DNA of 64,000 nt, taken from positions 1-64,000 of the forward strand of contig JAMWFC010000112.1 in the NCBI GenBank assembly GCA_027475525.1. Direction: 5' to 3'. The notes beneath the pieces are model-generated. The model saw only the letters and a program-made list of their open reading frames with translations, was not told where the DNA came from and did not search any database. Each line of letters begins with the position of its first letter. Position 1 is the first letter of the stretch. Positions 10,967 through 20,649 of the stretch are shown here, piece after piece. Origin of the DNA: Macrolepiota albuminosa (taxonomy: Eukaryota; Basidiomycota; Agaricomycetes; Agaricales; Agaricaceae). A program made the position numbers and the translations under genes.

Positions 10967-11656
10967 AGCTGGAGAGTCTTACGTATTTCAGGGTGTCTCT
11001 GGAGCTTGTGATCGTGGTGTTGACGGAGGACGTCGTAGCGGAGCCGGGCGTGATCCGGGACGTAGATGCGGCCGTCCCAGAGGAGGAGTTTTTTGTCGGG
11101 GGACAAGGAGAAGGCGGGGTCCTGGTCGGTTCCGTCGGGGGGGCTGCAGGGGTCATGGTCGGTGAAGTACTTGTCTCGGGGGGCGCGGCGGATCTGGCTC
11201 AGGGTCCCTTCATTGTTTAAGATCAGTACGGCATTCAAATGTTCGGGAGGGATCACCACGCAATGATTGAACGCATTGCGTTCTGCCTCGAACGACTTCT
11301 TGGGATAGACGTCCGGACGACGGGTGAGGGCATCGGGTTTAGCTCCGAGTCGTCCCGGGCGGTACTGGATCGTGAAGTCGTATTCCGAGAGGACCTCGGA
11401 CCATCGGGCCTGCCGTCGACTAAGCTGTTTGGTCGTGGTGAAGTACTGCAGGTTGTTGTGATCCGAGTAGACCTGAATCCGGTGCCGGGCTCTCTCGAGG
11501 TAGGCTCGCCATTGCTTGAAGGCTTCAACGATGGCGAGGAGCTCCTTGTTGTAGATGTCGTAGTTAAGCTCAGCGTCGATCATGGACCGGGTGTAGAAGG
11601 CAACTGGCCGGGGCTCCCCTCTGTCAGGTTCCATCTGCGAGAGGATCCTGCGTCGA
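10858..11656 (-). CDS. Chromovirus pol: RNase H and start of integrase zinc domain
   Basis: The frame contains [32 protein letters not shown] and GAKPDALTRRPD. This supplies the acidic residues of the Ty3 RNase H active site (the D/E pair, then D, then D). RNase H removes the RNA template during reverse transcription. It continues into the integrase N-terminus with RHPEIRKT and YFWPGLKKDV. Both ends of the open frame fall in 77 bp duplications (11573-11726 and 10813-10966), so the breaks are probably not biological. Confidence 0.88.
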
Positions 11657-11726
11657 TCATGGACCGGGTGTAGAAGGCAACTGGCCGGGGCTCCCCTCTG
11701 TCAGGTTCCATCTGCGAGAGGATCCT
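11573..11726. repeat. 77 bp direct tandem duplication no. 4
   Basis: Copies 11573-11649 and 11650-11726 are identical. It falls between RT and RNase H of the chromovirus. Confidence 0.95.
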
Positions 11727-12490
11727 GGCGATGGCATAGTCGGAGGCGTCGCATTCCAGGATAATCGGGAGGGTCGGGTCGTAGTGCCGGAGTACGGGGG
11801 CGGTCGTGAAAGCCTCCTTGAGCAGGTTAAAGACACTCTGGCACTTACTGTCCCAGTTCCAGGTGACGTCCTTGCGCGTGAGCCGGTTGAGGGGTTTCGC
11901 AGGTTAAAGACACTCTGGCACTTACTGTCCCAGTTCCAGGTGACGTCCTTGCGCGTGAGCCGGTTGAGGGGTTTTGTGATACCGGAGTAGTTATCTATGA
12001 ACCTCCGGTAGAAGTTAGCGAAACCCAAGAAAGATTGTACTTCCTTGACATTCCGGGGCTGCGGCCAGTTGACGATGGCCTCGACCTTGTGGGGGTCCAT
12101 GCAAACGCCGTTCGGGGATACGATAATGCCAGGATACTCAACCTCTTCCGTATGGAATAAACACTTCTCGGGCTTGGCGTGGAGGTTGTGCTCCCGGAGG
12201 TGTTCGAGGACTTGCCGAACATGCTTCTGGTGATCCTCCGGTGAGTCGGAATAAATGAGGATGTCGTCCAGGTAGACGATCACGAAGACGTTGCTCATGT
12301 CGTGGAAGATGTCGTTCATGAAGTATTGGAACGTGGCGGGGGAGTTAGTCATTCCGAAAGGCATCACAAGGTACTCAAACAGACCATACCGTGTGCGGAA
12401 CGCGGTTTTCCACTCGTGTCCCGGGGCGATGCGGACATTGTTGTAACCGGAGCGGAGGTTGATCTTCGTGTAAACCTTGGCACTGCGGAG
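11657..12490 (-). CDS. Chromovirus pol: reverse transcriptase, palm and thumb
   Basis: The frame continues from the TGA at 12491-12493 as [41 protein letters not shown], then YLDDILIYS and [12 protein letters not shown]. These are RT motifs in the usual order, with the YLDD box intact. Motif A normally reads K-I-D-L-R and here reads K-I-N-L-R, so the first catalytic Asp is replaced by Asn, a G-to-A change on the sense strand. The two 77 bp duplications near its 3' end break the frame. Confidence 0.88.
   Translation of the reverse strand, partial: LRSAKVYTKINLRSGYNNVRIAPGHEWKTAFRTRYGLFEYLVMPFGMTNSPATFQYFMNDIFHDMSNVFVIVYLDDILIYSDSPEDHQKHVRQVLEHLREHNLHAKPEKCLFHTEEVEYPGIIVSPNGVCMDPHKVEAIVNWPQPRNVKEVQSFLGFANFYRRFIDNYSGITKPLNRLTRKDVTWNWDSKCQSVFNLRNPSTGSRARTSPGTGTVSARVSLTCSRRLSRPPPYSGTTTRPSRLSWNATPPTMPSPGSSRRWNLTEGSPGQLPSTPGP
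11822..11975. repeat. 77 bp direct tandem duplication no. 5
   Basis: Copies 11822-11898 and 11899-11975 differ only at the last base (C/T). It falls in the RT connection region. Confidence 0.95.
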
Positions 12491-14266
12491 TCAATCGACC
12501 AGATTGCCAATGAGCGGGAGCGGGTAGCGGTTCTTCTTGGTGATCTTATTGAGTCCCCGGTAGTCGACACAGAGTCGGAGCGAGCCGTCCTTCTTCTTGG
12601 CGAATAGAACCGGGGCTCCGGCGGCGGAGGCGGAGGGTCGGATGAATCCCTTACCGAGCATTTCGTCGAGGTAGTCCTTGAGAGCCCGGAGTTCGACCTC
12701 CGACATGTTGTAGACCTTGCCGAAAGGGGGGGTGGCTCCTTCCTCGAGGTTGATGGTGTGATCATAGGGGCGGTGAGGGGGGATCTCCTTGGCGTCTCCT
12801 TCGGAGAATACATCAGTGAACTCGTGATACTCTGGGGGAACTACTTCTCGGAGGATTTGCTCCTCGGTTTTCTTTTCTGGGGGAATAGCGTCCCCTCGTA
12901 GATGTTCTTCCGGGAAAGAAGGCGAGGTGTGCAGCTGAAACGTGGGAGTTCCACCCCTCATGAGGCGGGCGAAGGGGGCAGCCCCGATGATCCTAATGTC
13001 GAGTGCACTCGGATCGATCGGGGTCGTGGAAGCATCGGCCAGAGCGGGTGTGACGCGTGTCTGAGACCGGCAGGGGTAGTTCGGCCCTTTGTACTTGTTC
13101 CGAGGAATGTTTGGGGGTCGATCGGGGGCCTTGCGGTCTCGGACGGGCGTGGGGGGCCCGGCAGTCGTCCCGGGGGTGTCAGGCGTTGGGTCGTTTCCTA
13201 GGGCCTGGAGGTGCACGGTGGTCGGGGGGTGGTCTTCAGGTCCCGGGAAGGTCATGGTGAGCGTCCTCCAATCAATGTCGGGGTTTGTGTCACGCAGCCA
13301 GGGTAGTCCCAGCACCATCGGGGTCGATTCGTGAAGTTGCGTGACCAGGAAGTCAGAGGTGAACTTGTAGTCGTTGTCCAGGGTTACGCGTCCTGAGTGA
13401 GACCTCTGGATGGGGCCGGAAGAGGAGGGGGTGCCGTCGAGGCGTTGCAGGCGGAGGGGCTGGTCAAGGGAGTCGTGGGGGAGGTCAAGAGCGTCGCTGA
13501 TGAAAACTCCAGTGGCTCCGCTGTCGATGAGGGCCAATACTGGTCCTGGGATGCCGTCCAGCCTGGCATTGATGACGAAGAATTGGGATGACCGGGACTG
13601 GAGTCTGGGGGGTGAGGGGGGCCCGTCCTTCGGGGTAGGGTCCGGAGAGCGGGGGATGTCGAAGGGGAGTTGCTGGTTGTTGGGTGTCGGGTCCCGGGTC
13701 AGGCGGAGGGTGAGATGTCGCCAATCGATGCAGGGATTGGTGTCTTGGAGCCACGGGAGCCCTAGGACCAGGGGTGCGGAAGGGTGGAGTTTGGTTATCA
13801 GCATCCGGAGGGTGTGAGTCTGTCCGTTGGCGAAAGTAACGGGCATACGCACGAAATGAGTGATGTCCCCTGCCATAGAGGCGTCTCCGTCAAAGAGGCA
13901 GAGCCGTACCGGGACCGGGAGTTGCTGAGCGAGTTCTGGGGCGAGGGTGGACCATGCTTTGTCGATGAAGTTGTCGGTGGCGCCACTGTCAACGAGGGTG
14001 TTGAGGGGGGTTCCGGAGGGGGTGAGGCGGGTTTTGAGGAGGAGGAAGTGCGAGGAGTGGGAGGGTAGGTAGGCCGTGAGGGTGTCCTGTATGAGTGTCG
14101 TAGAGCGAAGGTGTGAGACCGGGGCGGAGAAGACGTCGGGGTCGATTCCGCGATTTAGGGCGTCTTCCGGGTCTAAATCGCCGGGTCGTTTTCCGAATAC
14201 TCGTAGGTGGCGTCCTCCCCTTCGAAGGTCCAGGTGGCACGTCCCATGACCTGTCATTTGGGGCAC
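12491..14266 (-). CDS. Chromovirus pol: tandem aspartic proteases and RT fingers
   Basis: The 591-codon frame holds two retropepsin-like domains. Domain 1 (about residues 75-190) has [12 protein letters not shown] with Asp93. Domain 2 (about 228-340) has [12 protein letters not shown] with Asp248. Each ends with nearly the same GLPWL-DTNP-IDWR string, so they look like an internal duplication. RT fingers follow ([18 protein letters not shown]) to a TGA at 12491-12493, where an Arg codon CGA would fit relatives (D-R-L-R). The first ATG of the frame overlaps the gag stop as ATGA. The frame is -1 relative to gag, so expression would need a -1 shift or re-initiation. Confidence 0.88.
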   Translation of the reverse strand: MPQMTGHGTCHLDLRRGGRHLRVFGKRPGDLDPEDALNRGIDPDVFSAPVSHLRSTTLIQDTLTAYLPSHSSHFLLLKTRLTPSGTPLNTLVDSGATDNFIDKAWSTLAPELAQQLPVPVRLCLFDGDASMAGDITHFVRMPVTFANGQTHTLRMLITKLHPSAPLVLGLPWLQDTNPCIDWRHLTLRLTRDPTPNNQQLPFDIPRSPDPTPKDGPPSPPRLQSRSSQFFVINARLDGIPGPVLALIDSGATGVFISDALDLPHDSLDQPLRLQRLDGTPSSSGPIQRSHSGRVTLDNDYKFTSDFLVTQLHESTPMVLGLPWLRDTNPDIDWRTLTMTFPGPEDHPPTTVHLQALGNDPTPDTPGTTAGPPTPVRDRKAPDRPPNIPRNKYKGPNYPCRSQTRVTPALADASTTPIDPSALDIRIIGAAPFARLMRGGTPTFQLHTSPSFPEEHLRGDAIPPEKKTEEQILREVVPPEYHEFTDVFSEGDAKEIPPHRPYDHTINLEEGATPPFGKVYNMSEVELRALKDYLDEMLGKGFIRPSASAAGAPVLFAKKKDGSLRLCVDYRGLNKITKKNRYPLPLIGNLVD

Positions 14267-17023
14267 TCGGAGATGAAATGGTCTTTCTCACCACAGAGTA
14301 TGCAGACACCCTCCCTTCTCCGTCGTTCCTGCACATCCGTCGGGACTTCAATCCAGGGCCGTCCCTTCTTTTGAAGCCGGTTGGCCCGGAGGGCCTCCTT
14401 GTCCCGTTCGTCGTCAAAGTCGAAGTCTTCGGGGTCTTCCGGGGGTTCCTCGGGGCTTGGCACGTCGCCCGGGTCGTGGGCGGCCACGGCGGCGTTGAGT
14501 TGGGCCTGGGGGCGGACGCCGCTGCTGGGGTTAGCATTGGGCAGGCCGCAACTCACCGGGGGTTGGCCGCCAGGAAACGCGGGGGGACCGGGGTTCTGAC
14601 TTTGGAAGTTGGGGGTTTTGCCGGAGGGCCAAGGGAGTCGGGAGTTTGAGTACTCGCTGCGGTCTTCCCAGTAGCGTTGGTTGATCTGCATGACGAGGGC
14701 CTTGTATCCATCGTAGGAAGGTTGTTTCGGGGCGAGTCAGAGAACGTCCTTGATACGTTGCAGCAGGGCACGGCGGAGGGCATACCGGAGGGCGCTGTAG
14801 TTCCAGCCTGTCTCGTAAGCTTTCTTCTCAAAACGTACGATGAAGGTGGTGAAACGTTCTTCCGAGCGCATCCGGAGGTTGAAGAGGTTGTCCTCGGCCT
14901 CGGCCACGGTGTCGTAGATTCCGAACTTCCCGGAGAACTCGTTGACGAAGGCTTGCCAGCGAGCGAGTGCCGGGTTGTTGGGGTCAAACTGGATGAGGGC
15001 CGTGTAGTGATCGAAGGCGATCCTCTGGAGGTACGATGCGGCAAAGGCCACCCGGGAGCTGTCAACCTGAAACGTGAGCGGCTTTGCCTGAAATGTATTG
15101 AGACACTGAGTGAGGAAGGTACGCCATTTTTGGGGGTCCCAGCCCGTGAAAGCGTCGGGCTTTTGAATGTCCAGTTGAGACACTGAGTGAGGAAGGTACG
15201 CCATTTTTGGGGGTCCCAGCCCGTGAAAGCGTCGGGCTTTTGAATGTCCAGTTGTCCTTCGTGGGCGAGGGCGTCGCGAGCGTCGTCTGGTCCGGCAGCA
15301 TTGCGGGGAGGGGGGCCAGCATTGTAATAGTAGTAGTAGTGATTACCCCCCCCTCCTTGAGGAGGGAAAGCACCAAGGGCGGGACCCCACCTGCCTGGAG
15401 GGCCTCCTCCAGGTGGCTCACCTGGGGGTCCATGCCTGGGGGGTCCATTATCTCAGGGGGGTTCATTCCTGCTGGGGGGAGGCCAAGGTCTCCACGCAGG
15501 GGGTGGCAGAGGTGGGGGCCCTGGGGGTCGTCCTCGAGGTTCGGCTGGGGGTGGCGGAGGCGGTCGGGGAGGGTTCGGCGGTGTCAGGTCAGGTGGAGGG
15601 GGGTCGGGTGTTGGGTCGGGTGCCGGGTTGCGTGGGGGACATTCAACCCGGGAGGGTCGTGCTTGCATCGGGGGTCGCGGGGGGTTTCGTAGGTCGAAGT
15701 GGGGTGGCGGATCGCGGCAGAAGTTGCGTTCCGGAGGGACCGGGGCTGACATAGGGGGTGGTACCAGGACGGGCACGGGCGCGGGGCGTGGTTCGTTGTT
15801 GCCATGCGTGAGCTCGTCGATGTAGCACAGTGTGTCGTCTGTGCTAGGGGTGTCCACGCAGGGTCTACCGGGGTTCGCCGGGGCCGGAGGTTGGGCGTTG
15901 TCTGTTTGCGGGAGGGGTTCCAGGGGTCTTTGGGGCTGTCCCCAGGTCTCGAAGGTACTAGGAACGGAGTTAGCCCTGCGGCGAGTTGACAAGCCTACCG
16001 TGCGGGCAGCGGGTTGATCGAAGAGGCCTCCAGTCAGGTTGAGGGACCGCAGTATGGCTGAGGCATTTTGTCGCTCTTTCCGTTGTCGTTGTTCCAGAGT
16101 GGGGTCTGCGGGGGCTGTCGGGGCTGCCGGGGCCGGCTCTGGGGATTCCCGTCGAACGTGGATCGAGCGACCTGGGTCCGCAGGGTCGTTGAGGGGTCGA
16201 GGGGAGGGGGACGTGTGGACTTCATCGAGCAGCTGTTGCAATTCTTCTCAGAGGATTGTATTGCGCCTATACTTTACCATAGTTTGCTCCGGGAGTTCTC
16301 CTCACGTGAGGCGATCCCCGAATTTGAGAGGATTGTATTGCGCCTATACTTTACCATAGTTTGCTCCGGGAGTTCTCCTCACGTGAGGCGGTCCCTGAAT
16401 TCGACCAAGCAATGAGCCCATTCCTCCGGAGTGCCTTCAAAGTCGTCGTGCCCGAATTCTGTGAGCAGTGCCCTTGTCCGTTGAGCAAAGTCCTCCGGCG
16501 TAATCCTGAGTGATCGGAGTACTTCGTCCCATTGCCGTTCATACTCCTCGAGGTGTTGTCGTCCCACTGGCGAGGGAGGGGTTCGAGCGGGTGGAGCGGC
16601 GGCCGGGTAGTGACGAGGGGGGTAGTCGGGGTAGGGGGGTCCTCGGGATTCTCGAGGTTGGGGAACGGGGTGCTGGTAGCTGTAGTAGGGGGTGGGTGCA
16701 AAGGGGCCCTCGCTGGGGGGGATTGGGCGAGGTCCACTGGGTACTGGTGGGGTCTCCGGCAGGCCCCCGGGGATGCTCCGGTATGAGGGGACCTCCACGG
16801 GTCGTGCCATGGCTAAGTTGGGCGGAGGGGCCCAGCTGGCTGAGGGCCCCAGATCATAGAGGGATGGGTCGGGGGCCCAGTGGCGGTGGAGGTACGGAGG
16901 TTCGTACGGGAGGGGTGGATAGACGGGGCGGGGGGTCTGCGTGGAGTAATGCTCGGGTACCGGGCGCCCGTAGGGGTCGGTCTAGTAGCCCGTGGGGTAG
17001 TAGGTGTGAGTATACGTAGCCAT
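14254..17023 (-). CDS. Chromovirus gag
   Basis: ATG at 17021-17023 lies just downstream of the primer site. The N-terminal part is Pro/Tyr-rich. The capsid-like part at 14737-15204 has [16 protein letters not shown] and [14 protein letters not shown]. The C-terminus has one zinc knuckle, [14 protein letters not shown], and stops at 14254. In-frame stops at 16982-16984 (TAG) and 14737-14739 (TGA) fit CAG-to-TAG and CGA-to-TGA changes. The 77 bp duplications at 15098-15251 and 16251-16404 also break the frame. Gag would form the particle and bind RNA through the knuckle. Confidence 0.85.
15098..15251. repeat. 77 bp direct tandem duplication no. 6
   Basis: Copies 15098-15174 and 15175-15251 are identical. 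It lies in gag just before the capsid part and repeats the codons for [13 protein letters not shown]. Confidence 0.95.
16251..16404. repeat. 77 bp direct tandem duplication no. 7 (three mismatches)
   Basis: Copies 16251-16327 and 16328-16404 have the same 77 bp period, but the last 15 bases differ at three sites (16314/16391, 16318/16395, 16324/16401). It lies in gag. Confidence 0.92.
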
Positions 17024-17043
17024 CAAGAACGGTGTAAGGAGGG

Positions 17044-17056
17044 AGTCTTGATATTA
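17044..17056 (-). promoter_or_regulatory. Self-complementary primer binding site (Tf1-like)
   Basis: The 13 bases directly inside the 5' LTR read agtcttgatatta on the + strand. Their exact reverse complement, taatatcaagact, occurs at 17392-17404 inside the LTR. On the minus-strand RNA, a segment of R can thus pair with the primer site, as in the self-priming Tf1/sushi group. No TGG-starting tRNA-type site is seen here. Confidence 0.75.
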
Positions 17057-17744
17057 TGTTAGGTTCCGCTGAGTCGGGGGCTTTCCAGGAAAGCAATCGC
17101 CCTTACAATGCGGACTTGACCCACAAATACTCGGGTATCTGGAACTCGGGGCTAGGACTCTGGGGTTCAAGACATGGACAGAGGAATCCTGGGAGAGGGG
17201 ACTTAGTCCAGGGGTTTTGGGTGATGGGGAGCTGGGGAGTTCCTAAGACGAGACCAAGTTAGTAAGTTAAAGTCGCAAAGTGCTTACCAGTCTTAGAGCA
17301 CGCGATTATTCAAGCGTGCCAGTCAAGCGTGCCAGTCAATGTGTACCAGTCAAATAGAGGGCACGCAACAATCCAAGAAATGCAATGTATGTAATATCAA
17401 GACTAGCGAATACAACAGGGAACTACGCTATAAGTACTACGGGACCGGGTCTCGGGGTTCTGGGGTATCTGGGATGGGTTCTGGGAGTCATTGAGTAGCG
17501 GGCAGGGACTGTATACCTGGATCGCGCGTGTGGGGCGCGGAGGGAGTTGTGATGCGTGATGCGTGATGGCTGGGAACGAGTCGCGTGATCCGATTGTTGA
17601 TCGGGACTGGTGACGGCTGATGGTGGTCCTTGATGCGCGTGATGGCAGTGTTGGCGGTCGTGATGGCGGGGTGTGTCCTGTGTGGTCGGGGGGAGGGTCC
17701 CGGATGGTGTTCTGGGGTGGGTCCAGAAGGAAGGGGTCGTGACA
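17057..17744 (-). repeat. Chromovirus 5' LTR
   Basis: The repeat runs from TGTTAGG to GTGACA in + orientation (688 bp). The likely RNA start on the minus strand is at about 17404. This is the 5' end of the self-priming match, and an ACTTATAG TATA-like box lies about 25-30 bp upstream of it (17427-17434). Confidence 0.9.
17392..17434 (-). promoter_or_regulatory. Inferred chromovirus promoter and RNA 5' end
   Basis: The 13-mer pairing with the primer site is at 17392-17404, and in Tf1-type elements this marks the RNA 5' end. The minus-strand TATA-like sequence ACTTATAG lies at 17427-17434. The start is inferred, not observed. Confidence 0.5.
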
Positions 17745-20312
17745 GAACCTCCACAGGCTAGGATGCCACTGACAGCATGACCAGCACATCCTGAGCAGCC
17801 TGCTCAGCCCATCACTTTGTAATTGTGGCTACCTGCCCCAGCCCCTCAGGCCTTGTCAGAACCACTGTCTGCAGTCAGTGAGGCTTTGGCTGGACTGTCT
17901 CTGGATCAGTAGGAAACTGCACTGCCTCAGGCCCCACCTATAGGGTCCAAATCTGTTACTGTAGCATTATGGGCACCTATTCATAACATTCCTTGCACTG
18001 AGCCTGAAAGGAGAACTCTGGCGCAAAATGCACCTGCCCCTCCAGTGGCTCAGCCACCATTTGCAGTGTCTGCCCTGGCCAAGCCAGGGCCATCTTGTCA
18101 ACATTGCAGTTGCAAGCTGCCTCTTGATGCCTCCAAATTGGAGGTAATAGCTTTCCCTGTGGGCATTCTGGCATAAGCTAGAGAAGTGTTGATGTTATTC
18201 CTGCTGCCTATAACCATGCTGGCACTGCAGACACACAATACCATGGTCATTTTGATCTCTGACCCCCACTCTTCAGAGCAGTATGATGGTCTGATGGCAA
18301 CCTCAAAAAATGAGCCCGTGTCTGGTAAAGGCAAAGCTCCAATAGTATCCTTGTCCAATGAGAGCAACTATGGAGAGTCAAGCTCAGAGCACAAGGAGAA
18401 GGGAGAGGAAGGAGAATCAGCAGCAGACCAATTCCAACAAGTATCATGCAATAAGCGCATGGTAAAGAAAAAGGCAAATCGTACCAAAGAGTTGTAAGCC
18501 CTTAAATATAGGGCCAAGGATGAGTTTTCAGGAAAGATCCCCAATGGATTGGGGGTGAAAGTATGGGGGCCACTTGACATCAAGCAAATGAATTTGTGCT
18601 TTAGAGGAGCACTCAGACACTGCACATATTATTTGTATTATTCAAATACAGTGCTGATGGGGGCCAATGCCAATTAGGCAGCAGCCTATGAGTTTGCCTC
18701 TAGGCACTGTGCTGGCATACCTGCCATTATTGTTTATAAGTTTGCTCCTTGTGGGCTTTCCCACACTCCATTAGAGCTTGACTGGCTCTACAAATACTAC
18801 TCAAACCCTCATGCCCCCCAATGCAACTGAATTATTGCATATTTGCTGATTACAGAGCTCCAGATGTTTGCACAGTAAACAGAGAAGGCTCTACACAACT
18901 GAACAATGCAGATCCTTGTGAGGAATCTCTGTTATCAGGATCTTGTCAGCCTGATGCAAGGGGCTGATGACCTTGTGCTTGTAGAGCACTGACACATTCT
19001 AGGGCACTTTCTGCACACAAAAGAGGATGGCACTACCATGCTGCACATAATGTGTGCACAAGATCCAGCCACTCCATTTGACCTTGACCAGCTCACCCAA
19101 TACATACTGGTTTTTGGCCACCCCAGACTGAAGAACACTTATCAAGGCATTGCAGTAGATTTGGCCTACTGCATGCACTGGCAAATCCTTTTTGGATTTG
19201 CATTGTGTTGAGCTCTGTGCACTAACAGCACAGCCAAGCCTGTAATGGTGCAGTGCATGACTCTTGTCATGGCCCACCCAGGGTTGTACCATGAGGCTAT
19301 TGCCTCCTATAATGCCATGTTTCCCAAGCAGCCCTTCGAGCCTCAGAGCAGGCCCCAGCTTGAACTCCATCAAGTTCATGTGTCTGACAACTTTGCACAG
19401 AACTTTTCTGATGACAATGTATTATGTGTCTTGTTACACAACCAGATACCACCTGCCTGAGTGGATCACGCATACACCTATAGAGTGATCTTCTTGGAAC
19501 AGCAGTTTCATGCCCTTACAATGTCTATGGACATCTTCTGACAAATCAACAATAAGTGCATGGAGTGCTTGAGCAGATATGGTACCCCTCCCACAATCCC
19601 ACAATGGGATGGTTGGCAGAAGATGACCAAAGACAACCATCATCATCTTATGTTCAAGCATGACAAGAAAAGTTGTCTCCCCAAAAACTCTAAGGCCAAC
19701 AGCCTCTATTATCTTATTGGCATGGACCCAAATCAGGTCAATCTCCTAAAATGCATGTCAGCACATAGTATGCTACTCACTATTACCTCAGCAATTAATG
19801 TTGCACTAACTGAGCCTATGGTGGTAGATTTGCCTGCAGTTGAGGGGTCAACCACCCCACCAAGAACAGAATTGGTGCCTCCCCCTCTTGTGATTAATGT
19901 TGCACTGGAGGAGAAGTCAATAGTGATGGAGATGGGCATGGTCACAGGGTCCTCATTGGATGGGTCATAGACTCATATATTTGTTAGGTAACTTTGAATA
20001 TGCACTCAACATTTTCAAGCTGACATGTACTCCAGTGTAGTATGTACATACAGTGGACATTTGTCATTTTTTGTTTTATCATTTCTTCAATTCTATCTTG
20101 ATTCCTTGCTGTTGAGCTGGTATGTGCAGTCATGCACTAAGATGCTCTAAGACACAGCACAACACCTTGTGCTCAACTCTGCTGACTATGACAGTATTAC
20201 TAACTCCCAACAGCTATGCCATACGCATTACTACTCAACACTATGCACTTTCATACATTTTCCTAGATTCACCTCTCACTTAAGACTGAGTACTTGGTCT
20301 TATTGGGGGGTA
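17745..20312 (+). pseudogene. Element D: accessory region, 3' part, and 3' UTR
   Basis: After the right GAACC copy the + strand carries interrupted coding sequence to about 19970. It includes a Ser/Glu-rich basic stretch (18186-18497), LCFRGALRHCTYYLYYSNTVLMGA near 18.6 kb, HPGLYHEAIASYNAMFP near 19.3 kb, and TPPTIPQWDGWQKMTKDN near 19.6 kb. Element E has matching strings in the same order (HFYYSQLSNMVFMG; QPGLY then EAVETHNT; STIPQWDD), so this is one decayed gene shared by both elements. I do not recognise the family. From 19971 to 20303 there is no gene. A polypurine-like ttggggggta ends at 20312, next to an LTR start. Confidence 0.55.
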
Positions 20313-20645
20313 TGTAATGGATTGTCATGTGTCAAGGATGCTATTAGCACAACTTACAGTATTACATAAGACAACATCTTGTATTCACTCTAGTACTAGT
20401 CAAATCCAATACTGCGGTCTAATTTAGCACTGTGTGATCCACACAAGACAGTTCTAGCCCATAACCAACAGTTACACTATATGTTATATTTCAGATATTC
20501 TTACTTGTAACTTGCAATTTAAATTGTGTGACCGTATATTATATTTTGGCTCAACAAAAGGTGAATATACATATATAGAGTATGACATCACATATTGCTT
20601 GCTAGGACAGACTAATGCATCAAGGCTCAATGTGTATGTCAACCC
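20313..20645 (+). repeat. Probable 3' LTR of element D (right end uncertain)
   Basis: TGTAATGG begins directly after a G-rich polypurine-like tract (20303-20312), as in element E where TGTAACC follows gaaaggagggca. No second copy is in the window, so the right boundary is a guess based on where coding-like sequence on the other strand begins. Confidence 0.4.
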
Positions 20646-20649
20646 TCCA

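Larger units (their letters stand above)
6775..17744 (-). mobile_element. Complete Ty3 chromovirus (LTR retrotransposon), minus strand
   Basis: The element has LTRs at 6775-7504 (3') and 17057-17744 (5'), a 5 bp TSD (GAACC), a primer site next to the 5' LTR, and a polypurine tract next to the 3' LTR. Between them are gag with a zinc knuckle, two protease domains, RT, RNase H, integrase with GPY/F module and a chromodomain. The chromodomain is thought to steer integration in this clade. Five 77 bp duplications inside it (10.8, 11.6, 11.8, 15.1 and 16.3 kb) break the frame and are probably assembly artefacts. Four in-frame stops of CAG-to-TAG or CGA-to-TGA type, plus a lost RT Asp, suggest this copy is inactive. 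An antisense spliced gene occupies the space between the chromodomain and the 3' LTR. Confidence 0.93.

Noticed and set aside
17024..17056. tRNA-type primer binding site for the chromovirus
   Set aside because: No TGG start next to the LTR; the self-complementary 13-mer explains the site better.
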